In this document: positions 14,818-22,219 of the stretch, piece by piece | How the letters are laid out: each line of letters opens with the position of its first letter | How positions within the stretch are numbered: the stretch's first letter is position 1 | Source: Bulleidia sp. | GTDB lineage: Bacteria > Bacillota_I > Bacilli_A > Erysipelotrichales > Erysipelotrichaceae | Assembly: GCA_016293365.1 (NCBI GenBank) | Contig: JAEDEK010000003.1 | Coordinates: 1 to 39,880, forward strand | Reading direction: 5' to 3' | DNA length: 39,880 nt | Notes under the pieces: generated by a model | The model's database searches: none | Told to the model about the DNA's origin: nothing | Seen by the model: the letters and a program-made list of their open reading frames with translations, nothing else | Made by a program: the position numbers and the translations under genes

Positions 14818-16644
14818 ATGGATGACAGACAACGACTGAATGCATTTCATCAGGGACAGTGTATCGATGCATATCGCCTGTTTGGTGCACATTTCTGCGT
14901 GGAAAATCGTCGGAAAGGAGTACGCTTTACGGTTTATGCACCTCATGCGGTTCATGTCTGGCTGGCAGGCAGTTTCACTGACTGGGACCTGCGTAAGATC
15001 GAAATGCACAGGATGGAAGACAGCAGTGTCTGGCAGGTGTTCGTGCCGGATCTTGCGGAATGGGAGAGTTACCGTTATCTGATTGAGGATTTCCGGGGAA
15101 ATATTCTGTATAAATCTGATCCATATGCCTTCTACAGTGAAACAAGACCATCCTCAGCCTCCAAACTGTTTGATATTGATCAGCTCAACTGGACAGATCT
15201 ATGGTGGATGCGCGAACGGAACGAAAATTTTGAAAGTCCGATGAACATCTATGAAGTGTATGCCGGTGGATGGAAGAAAAACGGGAAGTACTTCTATACA
15301 TATCCGGATCTGGAACGGGAATTGATTCCGTATGTTAAAGATATGGGATTTACACATATTGAACTGATGCCGCTCAACGAATATCCATTTGACGGTTCCT
15401 GGGGATATCAGGCAAGCGGGTATTATTCGCTGACATCACGTTATGGCAATCCGAAGGAATTTGCTTCCTTTGTCAATGCATGTCACAATGCCGGAATCGG
15501 TGTCATCATGGATATTGTTCCGGTGCATTTTGTCAAGGATTCATTCGGTCTGCGCTTTTTTGACGGCATGCCGCTGTATGAATATGCAGACCGTGAAAAT
15601 CAGGAAAGCCAGTGGGATACCATGAATTTCAATCTATGGAATGAAGAAGTGAGATGTTTCCTGATGAGTGCAGCTGCATTCTGGCTTGATGTCTATCATA
15701 TTGATGGATTACGTGTGGATGCAGTGGCCAATCTGATTTACTGGGGAGGAAACAGAGACAGGGGACAGAATGAAGGTGCTTTGAATTTTATCAAACGCAT
15801 GAATTATCTGCTGAAAACTTCTTTTCCGGGTATCATGATGATTGCGGAAGATTCCAGCGATTTCCCGAAGGTGACAGCATCCACATTGGATGGCGGACTT
15901 GGCTTTGATTACAAGTGGGATCTTGGCTGGATGAATGATACACTGAAATACTATGCAACAGATACGTTTTTCAGACATTTCGATCATCACAAGATCACAT
16001 TCTCCATGGCTTATTTCCATTCAGAACGTTTCCTTCTGCCGCTTTCGCACGATGAGAATGTACATGGTAAGAAAACCATCATTGATCGTATGTGGGGAAC
16101 ATATGAGCAGAAGTTTTCACAGGTCAGAAATCTGTATGCCTATATGTTTGCTCATCCTGGCAAGAAACTGAACTTCATGGGAAATGAACTGGCAATGATC
16201 CGTGAGTTCGACGAAAAGAAGGAGCTGGACTGGTTTTTACTGAAATATCCGATCCATGATGCCTTCCATCATTTCTTCAAGGATCTGAATCATATCTATC
16301 TTTCTCATCCATGCCTGTATGAAAAGGATTATAAGGGATTTGAAGGATTTCAGTGGTTAGATGCAGATAACTGGAAGGACAGTATCTATATATTTTATCG
16401 CCATGATGAAAAGGAGTGCATCGTGTGCGTTATGAATTGTCGGGAAATTTGCTATGAAAATTATGAAATTTCCGTCCCATTTTCCGGAAAATATGAAGAA
16501 ATTCTCAATACAGAAGACACAAAATACGCAGGATGTGGTATTGTAAACAGCGGGACTGTCGAATCCTCACGCAGAGAGGGCGTAGACAGACTCACGATAC
16601 AGATCGCTCCATGGAGTGCAATGTATCTGCGAGTTTCAAAATAA
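14818..16644 (+). CDS. glgB: 1,4-alpha-glucan branching enzyme
   Basis: The 608-aa GH13 enzyme has an N-terminal CBM48 module (RFTVYAPHAVHVWLAGSFTD) and catalytic motifs: DIVPVHF, GLRVDAVANLIYW (nucleophile Asp near 300), MIAEDSS (acid Glu near 343) and LSHDENVHGKK (Asp near 411). It cuts alpha-1,4 chains and reattaches them as alpha-1,6 branches on glycogen in the cytoplasm. It is at the short end for GlgB, lacking a second N-terminal module. The start at 14818 follows GGAGGGG; the longer in-frame extension upstream would run through the promoter. It is followed by glgP after 22 bases. Confidence 0.95.
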   Translation: MDDRQRLNAFHQGQCIDAYRLFGAHFCVENRRKGVRFTVYAPHAVHVWLAGSFTDWDLRKIEMHRMEDSSVWQVFVPDLAEWESYRYLIEDFRGNILYKSDPYAFYSETRPSSASKLFDIDQLNWTDLWWMRERNENFESPMNIYEVYAGGWKKNGKYFYTYPDLERELIPYVKDMGFTHIELMPLNEYPFDGSWGYQASGYYSLTSRYGNPKEFASFVNACHNAGIGVIMDIVPVHFVKDSFGLRFFDGMPLYEYADRENQESQWDTMNFNLWNEEVRCFLMSAAAFWLDVYHIDGLRVDAVANLIYWGGNRDRGQNEGALNFIKRMNYLLKTSFPGIMMIAEDSSDFPKVTASTLDGGLGFDYKWDLGWMNDTLKYYATDTFFRHFDHHKITFSMAYFHSERFLLPLSHDENVHGKKTIIDRMWGTYEQKFSQVRNLYAYMFAHPGKKLNFMGNELAMIREFDEKKELDWFLLKYPIHDAFHHFFKDLNHIYLSHPCLYEKDYKGFEGFQWLDADNWKDSIYIFYRHDEKECIVCVMNCREICYENYEISVPFSGKYEEILNTEDTKYAGCGIVNSGTVESSRREGVDRLTIQIAPWSAMYLRVSK

Positions 16645-16666
16645 ATGAGAAAAAAGGGGTAAGAAA

Positions 16667-19066
16667 ATGTTTAAGAATAAGTCTGAATTCAAACGCGAGT
16701 ACACCCGTCGCCTTGTTGAGGCGTATGGCTGTGCGGTTGAAGAAACTCATCCAACCGAGAAGTATATGGTTCTGGGCAACATGGTACGTGACTACGCTTC
16801 CATCAACTGGAAGGACACAAAGGCTGCCGTTAAATATTTCAACGCAAAACAGGTTTACTATTTTTCCATCGAATTTCTGCTTGGTAAGATGCTGACAAGC
16901 AACCTCAAAAATCTTGGCATCTATGATATGGTTGTGGAAGGTCTCAAGGATCTTGACATCAACTATGAAGAAATTGCAAAGCTGGAACTGGATCCAGGTC
17001 TTGGAAACGGTGGTCTTGGCAGACTTGCAGCATGCTTCATGGATTCTGGCGCATCCCTGAACTATGCTCTTAACGGAAACTGCATCCGTTACCGTTCCGG
17101 CCTTTTCGAACAGCGTATTAACGATGCTGGTGAACAGGTAGAAATTCCTGACTTCTGGATGCGGTATGGTAACCCATGGGAAATCCGTAAGCCAAAGCAT
17201 GCAGTAGAAGTCAAGTTCTACGGTCATATTGACACATATTATGATAATAACGGTGACATGCACTTCAACCATGTCGATGCGACAAAGGTTATGGCTGTTC
17301 CATATGATATGCCATTAATCGGTGCAGACACTACAATGACAAACACACTCCGCTTATGGAGTGCTGAACCGGCTGAATATCCATCCTACATGAATGAAAG
17401 AGACTATCTGAACCTTGTAGATGATATCTGCCTCAAGCTGTATCCGGATGATTCCACAGAAAAGGGTAAGTACCAGAGACTGATGCAGGAATATTTCTTT
17501 GTATCTGCAGGTATTCACTCCATTATCGAATCTCATAAGAAGACATACGGTACACTGGACAACCTTGGTGAAAAGGTTGCCATTCAGATGAATGATACAC
17601 ATCCTGTTCTTGCAATTCCGGAACTGATGAGAGTTCTGATGGACGATAACGGTTATTCCTGGGATCGTGCATGGGCAATCACAAAGGAAACAATGGCATA
17701 TACAAACCACACAGTCATGAGTGAAGCTCTTGAAAAGTGGCCTGTCAGCTATGTATCTAATCTGCTGCCAAGACTGATGATGATCATCGAAGAAATCGAC
17801 AGACGTGTCGTCAGAGAAGTTGCTTCAAGAAACAACAACGATCATGGACTTGTGGAAAGAGTACGCGTCATCCAGGGTGGTCAGGTTCACATGGCATTAC
17901 TTGCAATTCATGGTTCTCATGCGATCAACGGTGTAGCCAAGATCCATTCTGAAATCCTGAAGGACGATCTGTTCAATGATTTCTATCGTATGGATCCGGA
18001 AATGTTCCAGAACAAGACAAACGGTATTACACCAAGAAGATGGATGCTCCACTGCAACCCACAGCTCAAAAACATGCTCGATGAGCTGATCGGTACAGAA
18101 TACCAGTCTGATTACAAACACTTTGCAGATCTGATGAAGTATGTGGATGATCCGGCTGTTCAGGAAAGATTCCTTGCAGTCAAGCAGGAAAGAAAGAATA
18201 TTCTCGCTGCATATATCAAGGATCTGACAGGTATTGAAGTTGACCCATATTCCATTTTCGATACACAGGCAAAGCGTCTGCACGCCTATAAGCGTCAGCT
18301 GCTGAATATTCTGCATGTTATCTACAGATATCAGAGAATCAAGTCTGATCCAAACTACAGAATGGTTCCGCATACATATCTGTTTGGTGCAAAGGCTGCA
18401 GGCAGCTATGTATTTGCCAAGAAGGTCATCAAGCTGATCAACTGTGTTGCAAAGGTTATCAACAATGACCCGGATGTCAAGGGTATGATCAAGGTTGTAT
18501 TCCTGCCGAACTACTGTGTGTCCATGTCTGAAATTCTTGTACCTGGTACAGATATCTCTGAACAGATTTCCACTGCAGGTAAGGAAGCTTCCGGTACAGG
18601 TAACATGAAGTTCATGATGAACGGTGCAATTACACTTGGAACACTGGATGGTGCCAACGTTGAAATCGATGAACTCGTCGGCAGAGACAATGATGTCATC
18701 TTCGGTCATACAGTAGAAGAACTCAATGATCTGAAGTATCACTACAACTACAGAGACTATGTCAACAACGACTGGAGAATCAACAATGTTCTGCAGACAC
18801 TGACAAACGGCATGTGGAATGGTGATCCAAATGAATTCAGACTCATTCTAAATGAACTTACAACAAAGAATGACGAATTCTTCGTTCTGGCTGACTTTGC
18901 TGCATATATCGATGCACAGGAAAGAATTGAACAGCTGTATCAGGATCGTTCCAGATGGGCAAGAATGTGCCTTGTTAACATCGCACAGTCCGGCTACTTC
19001 TCTTCTGACCGTACAATTGATGAGTATGCGAAGGAAATCTGGGGCCTTGAACCATTGAAATTCTGA
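16667..19066 (+). CDS. glgP: glycogen/maltodextrin phosphorylase
   Basis: The 799-aa enzyme has family length and the pyridoxal-phosphate motif EASGTGNMKFMMNGA (Lys near residue 647) continuing into GTLDGANVEI. Near the start are YFSIEFLLGKML and LGNGGLGRLAACFMDS. It releases glucose-1-phosphate from chain ends, stopping near branch points. It shares the glgB transcript. Codon use is strongly biased (AAG, ACA and GTT), as in the glycolytic genes here, pointing to high expression. A terminator follows immediately, which may set its level above that of the debranching enzyme. Confidence 0.97.
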   Translation: MFKNKSEFKREYTRRLVEAYGCAVEETHPTEKYMVLGNMVRDYASINWKDTKAAVKYFNAKQVYYFSIEFLLGKMLTSNLKNLGIYDMVVEGLKDLDINYEEIAKLELDPGLGNGGLGRLAACFMDSGASLNYALNGNCIRYRSGLFEQRINDAGEQVEIPDFWMRYGNPWEIRKPKHAVEVKFYGHIDTYYDNNGDMHFNHVDATKVMAVPYDMPLIGADTTMTNTLRLWSAEPAEYPSYMNERDYLNLVDDICLKLYPDDSTEKGKYQRLMQEYFFVSAGIHSIIESHKKTYGTLDNLGEKVAIQMNDTHPVLAIPELMRVLMDDNGYSWDRAWAITKETMAYTNHTVMSEALEKWPVSYVSNLLPRLMMIIEEIDRRVVREVASRNNNDHGLVERVRVIQGGQVHMALLAIHGSHAINGVAKIHSEILKDDLFNDFYRMDPEMFQNKTNGITPRRWMLHCNPQLKNMLDELIGTEYQSDYKHFADLMKYVDDPAVQERFLAVKQERKNILAAYIKDLTGIEVDPYSIFDTQAKRLHAYKRQLLNILHVIYRYQRIKSDPNYRMVPHTYLFGAKAAGSYVFAKKVIKLINCVAKVINNDPDVKGMIKVVFLPNYCVSMSEILVPGTDISEQISTAGKEASGTGNMKFMMNGAITLGTLDGANVEIDELVGRDNDVIFGHTVEELNDLKYHYNYRDYVNNDWRINNVLQTLTNGMWNGDPNEFRLILNELTTKNDEFFVLADFAAYIDAQERIEQLYQDRSRWARMCLVNIAQSGYFSSDRTIDEYAKEIWGLEPLKF

Positions 19067-19075
19067 GTAATTTGT

Positions 19076-19105
19076 GGCACTCTATGATATAAGAGTGCCT
19101 TTTTT
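19076..19105 (+). terminator. intercistronic terminator between glgP and pulA
   Basis: A perfect 8-bp stem, GGCACTCT (19076-19083) with AGAGTGCC (19092-19099), is followed by six T. No obvious promoter lies between it and pulA, so pulA may rely on partial read-through. Confidence 0.85.
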
Positions 19106-19130
19106 AATAAGCTTAGGGGGAGAAAACATT

Positions 19131-21257
19131 ATGCCTGCAATGCGTGCATATCTGGATGATTTTGGAAGTATTACGATATGGATGGAAAAAAACTTCTATG
19201 GCGGGAAGAGTGACAGCTTTTTCCTTGTCGCAGAAGATGGCTATATGAAGGAACTGGTTGTCAAAAAACTGGTGGAACACGATACACGTGTCAAATATGA
19301 GATGACCTGTCCAAGTGATCTGCCGTTTGGCAAAGACTATAAAGTCAGGGAAATACATGGTCTGACGGTACCGCTTGAAATCCGTATGATTGTCAAGCGT
19401 CCGGAATTCAACCGTCTTTTTGAATATAAAGGAAATGACCTTGGTGCAACCTATACACCAAAGCATACCGATTTTGCCTTATGGGCGCCAACAGCTGTGT
19501 CTGTCACAATTCAGATCACGCTGTCCGGCAAAAAATATACATTCCCGATGGAACGCTCAGAACGAGGGGTATGGCGTCTTTCCATCAAAGGAAATCTTCG
19601 TCATGCACTGTATGTATACTTTGTGGAAAGAAACGGCCAGGTTGTCCGTACCATTGACCCATATGGTTTAAGCTCGGATGGGAATGCATATCACAGTGCA
19701 GTTATCGATCTGACCCAGCTGGATGCTGTAGAAAAGGTAAAGCCGGCAACGGAATCCTGCTGTGGCGTGGATGCAGTGATTTATGAAGCAAGTGTACGAG
19801 ATATGACATCATTGCCATCTTCCAATACTAAGGGACATGGCACGTTCAGTGCACTTTGTGAAACCGGTACATCGTATGATGGTATTCCGACCGGATTTGA
19901 TCATCTGTGCTCACTCGGCATTACACATGTACAGCTGATGCCTGTCCTTGATTTTGCAACAGTGGATGAATATCATCCTTCCAGGAATTACAACTGGGGT
20001 TATGATCCGGCGCAGTATATTACCCTGGATGGCAGCTATTCTTCTGATCCGAAAGATCCATATGCAAGAATGATTGAGTTCAGACGTCTTGTGTCCAAAT
20101 TCCATGCCCATGACATCCGAGTCAATCTTGATGTAGTCTATAACCATATGTATGATGTGGATTCTTCTCCTTTCCACAGGGTTCTTCCATATTATTATTT
20201 CCGTTATACCGATAACGGTAACCTTTCCAATGGAAGCTATTGTGGCAATGATTTTGCTTCCGATACATCGATGGGAAGAAGATATCTGATTCATGCGATT
20301 GAAACATTGATGAAGATCTATGATGTGGATGGTTTCCGATTTGATCTGATGGGTGTTCTCGATGTGGAAACGATGAATCTGATCCTCAAAAAGGCACGTT
20401 CCATCAAAAAGGATGCGATGATCTATGGAGAAGGTTGGGATCTTCCAACTTCTTTGGATTTCAGGCGCAAAGCAATGATTGTCAATCAGGATCTGATGCC
20501 GCATATCGGTCACTTCAATGATTTCTTCCGTGATGTCACAAAGGGAAAGACATCAGATGATGGTAAATATGACCGTGGCTATCTGACCGGGGATATCGGC
20601 ATGAGTTTCTCCATCTTAAGTGCACTTGCAGGAAGTGTCATGACAACACCACTGTTCAAGCGCTTTGAAGAACCGGATCAGTCCATTAATGGAGCTGAAA
20701 CACATGACAATCTGACGGTATGGGATAAGATGCACTACTGCTGCAGCAATGATACAAGAGAAGTGCGTTATCAGAAGATGAAAATGATCATTCTCTCCAT
20801 GTTTGTTTCTCAAGGTATTCCTTTCCTGCATGAAGGCATTGAATTCTGTGGAACAAAGAAAGATAATCCGAATTCCTATAACTCACCGGATCATATCAAC
20901 GGCATGGACTGGCAAAGAGCAAGATTCAACCGTCATATGATTGAATATACAAGAAAGTGCATTGCTTTAAGAAAAAAATATCCGGAATTCCGTTTGCACA
21001 CAAGCAAGGAAATTTATGCACAGGTACTGTTGTCTCATCGTGATGATGGAACTGTATCCTATACAATTCAGGCAGCGGATCCAACATGCGGATATAAGAA
21101 AGTGCTTGTACTGATCAATCCGATGGACAGAGAATTCAATTATTCCTGTGAAGAAGGATGGCAGCTTATCTTTGATACCGATGGCAACAGCCATGATGAA
21201 TATCTGCGTAACATGCATCTTCCGGCAAGAAGCATGCTTGTATTCAGACAGAGCTGA
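19131..21257 (+). CDS. pulA: type I pullulanase (glycogen/limit-dextrin debranching)
   Basis: The 708-aa cytoplasmic GH13_14 enzyme has an N-terminal carbohydrate-binding region (about 1-90), a CBM48-like module (about 105-195), the type I pullulanase signature YNWGYDP, and catalytic motifs: NLDVVYNHMYD, GFRFDLMGVLD (nucleophile near 404), YGEGWD (acid near 433) and ETHDNLTVWDK (near 522). It cleaves alpha-1,6 branches left after GlgP action. No signal peptide is present, supporting an internal glycogen role. ATG 19131 is chosen because AGGGGGAG precedes it and the upstream in-frame start lies inside the terminator hairpin. Confidence 0.93.
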   Translation: MPAMRAYLDDFGSITIWMEKNFYGGKSDSFFLVAEDGYMKELVVKKLVEHDTRVKYEMTCPSDLPFGKDYKVREIHGLTVPLEIRMIVKRPEFNRLFEYKGNDLGATYTPKHTDFALWAPTAVSVTIQITLSGKKYTFPMERSERGVWRLSIKGNLRHALYVYFVERNGQVVRTIDPYGLSSDGNAYHSAVIDLTQLDAVEKVKPATESCCGVDAVIYEASVRDMTSLPSSNTKGHGTFSALCETGTSYDGIPTGFDHLCSLGITHVQLMPVLDFATVDEYHPSRNYNWGYDPAQYITLDGSYSSDPKDPYARMIEFRRLVSKFHAHDIRVNLDVVYNHMYDVDSSPFHRVLPYYYFRYTDNGNLSNGSYCGNDFASDTSMGRRYLIHAIETLMKIYDVDGFRFDLMGVLDVETMNLILKKARSIKKDAMIYGEGWDLPTSLDFRRKAMIVNQDLMPHIGHFNDFFRDVTKGKTSDDGKYDRGYLTGDIGMSFSILSALAGSVMTTPLFKRFEEPDQSINGAETHDNLTVWDKMHYCCSNDTREVRYQKMKMIILSMFVSQGIPFLHEGIEFCGTKKDNPNSYNSPDHINGMDWQRARFNRHMIEYTRKCIALRKKYPEFRLHTSKEIYAQVLLSHRDDGTVSYTIQAADPTCGYKKVLVLINPMDREFNYSCEEGWQLIFDTDGNSHDEYLRNMHLPARSMLVFRQS

Positions 21258-21319
21258 GCATGAAAGATATTCATTCAGAAGGTTTTGGATGAATATCAGA
21301 AACAGAATCGTAAATTACC

Positions 21320-21360
21320 CCTTTTTCAGCACTTGTATGTGTTGAGAAAGGTTTTTTTTT
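21320..21360 (+). terminator. strong intrinsic terminator after pulA
   Basis: A 13-bp stem (21320-21332 with 21339-21351, two G-U pairs) with a 6-base loop is followed by nine T. Another 9-bp inverted repeat (21266-21274 with 21289-21297) just upstream has no T-run. Confidence 0.9.
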
Positions 21361-21371
21361 GAGAATATCGT

Positions 21372-21390
21372 TATAATGTAAGCGCAAACA
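21372..21390 (+). promoter_or_regulatory. -10 element overlapped by a cre box
   Basis: TATAAT at 21372-21377 shares its last base with TGTAAGCGCAAACA (21377-21390). With the preceding A, this matches WTGNAANCGNWNNCW at every fixed position. No good -35 is seen. A cre over the start site would predict repression by CcpA of the long leader and the lipoprotein gene. Confidence 0.5.
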
Positions 21391-21472
21391 TCATGATGAG
21401 TCATACTCGATAATAAAAATGACAGAAACATACATATATGTACATTACAACAGCTGAAGAAAGAGGTCAGAA

Positions 21473-21508
21473 ATGAAGAAGGTGTTACTCGAATATAATT
21501 ATGCCTGA
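21473..21508 (+). CDS. possible 11-codon leader peptide
   Basis: ATG at 21473 follows AGAGG (21462-21466) by 6 bases and encodes MKKVLLEYNYA before a TGA at 21506. The stop lies inside the 5' arm of a perfect hairpin. A second tiny frame (21543-21557, MKNC) follows a strong AAGGAG and is itself inside the next hairpin. Together they look like a translation-coupled leader, but coding is unproven. Confidence 0.3.
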   Translation: MKKVLLEYNYA

Positions 21509-21555
21509 ATATGTGAGTTTCAGGCATAGAAAGGAGCAGTTTATGAAAAACTGCT
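21501..21555 (+). promoter_or_regulatory. tandem hairpins in the lipoprotein leader
   Basis: Hairpin 1: ATGCCTGAA (21501-21509) pairs perfectly over 9 bp with TTCAGGCAT (21519-21527). Hairpin 2: AGCAGTTT (21535-21542) pairs perfectly over 8 bp with AAACTGCT (21548-21555), with an ATG in its loop. Neither has a T-run, so they are not simple terminators. They may control translation of the leader ORFs or processing. Apart from these, the terminator, the cre box and the IS-like scar, I see nothing else in the 416-base gap before the lipoprotein gene. Confidence 0.45.
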
Positions 21556-21563
21556 GATTACCC

Positions 21564-21631
21564 GTTTACCAATGTGTCGTAAAACCCCTGGCTTTGGCTG
21601 TGGGAGTGTCAAATTCAGTTTAGAGGTAAAC
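21564..21631 (+). mobile_element. IS200/IS605-type end remnant
   Basis: The stretch around 21581-21611 (AAAACCCCTGGCTTTGGCTG, then TGGGAGTGTCAA) resembles the hairpin end of IS200/IS605-family elements, which is also the 3' end of TnpB guide-RNA scaffolds. The hairpin (21584-21604) is degraded by one mismatch and G-U pairs. No tnpA or tnpB is present. GTTTACC (21564-21570) and GGTAAAC (21625-21631) form a 7-bp inverted repeat around it. This is recognition by eye and needs a search. Confidence 0.45.
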
Positions 21632-21673
21632 AATCATTCTATTTCACAATTGTTGTTAAAGAAGGAGGTCATT

Positions 21674-22138
21674 ATGTTAGTGAAACGAAATAACAGACAC
21701 TGTCTGATGAATGCAGTGTGTATCATTTTCATGATTTTATCTTTTGTGCTTGCAGGATGTTCTGCACCTGAAAAAATGACTGTGGAAAAGCTGAAAGAAG
21801 TGGCTCCGGTAAGCAGTTACGAAAAGGTTTCGGAAATGAAGACGATTCAGCTGGATAAAATAATCACCGGCGAAGATATATATGCGGTTACCATTGAGGA
21901 TGCTGTGTGTTATTTCTTTGGCGAGGATCCAGGCATTCTGATTTTACCGGATGAAAACAGAGATCAGATTCTGTCATATTTTGTCGGGAAGGATAAAATA
22001 GAAGAGATCAATACGAGGTTTGAGGAATTTGTAAATGATGAATCCATTGGATTTTATGATTATGTCTACGGAAATTATCATGTTCAGTTTTTCAGGGACG
22101 AAAACCAGAAACCATACATCCAGGTAACTTTTCCATAA
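21674..22138 (+). CDS. small lipoprotein of unknown function
   Basis: The 154-aa protein has a lipoprotein signal peptide with lipobox VLAGC (Cys near residue 30) after a basic N-terminus, so it should be lipid-anchored outside the membrane. The mature part has about 125 residues, is acidic and aromatic-rich, with no recognised motif. The ATG at 21674 follows AAGGAGG; the frame stays open upstream to 21572, but that extension only translates the IS-like scar. It sits behind a long structured leader with a cre-like box, and a terminator follows. I do not recognise the family. Confidence 0.75.
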   Translation: MLVKRNNRHCLMNAVCIIFMILSFVLAGCSAPEKMTVEKLKEVAPVSSYEKVSEMKTIQLDKIITGEDIYAVTIEDAVCYFFGEDPGILILPDENRDQILSYFVGKDKIEEINTRFEEFVNDESIGFYDYVYGNYHVQFFRDENQKPYIQVTFP

Positions 22139-22155
22139 TCATCTATGATCATACA

Positions 22156-22192
22156 GTCACCACACAACAAGTGCGGTGACTTTTGTTATAAT
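22156..22192 (+). terminator. terminator after the lipoprotein gene, with abutting -10
   Basis: GTCACC-CAC (22156-22165) pairs with GTG-GGTGAC (22171-22180) with one internal A/C mismatch, followed by TTTT. A TATAAT at 22187-22192 immediately follows and probably belongs to the promoter of the next gene. Confidence 0.7.
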
Positions 22193-22219
22193 GGGATTGT
22201 TGATAAGGAGACACATTAT

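Noticed and set aside
19074..19130. Longer start for the pullulanase
   Set aside because: It lies within the terminator hairpin and lacks a ribosome site.
21572..21673. In-frame N-terminal extension of the lipoprotein
   Set aside because: It translates the IS-like hairpin and would bury the signal peptide; the ATG at 21674 has AAGGAGG.
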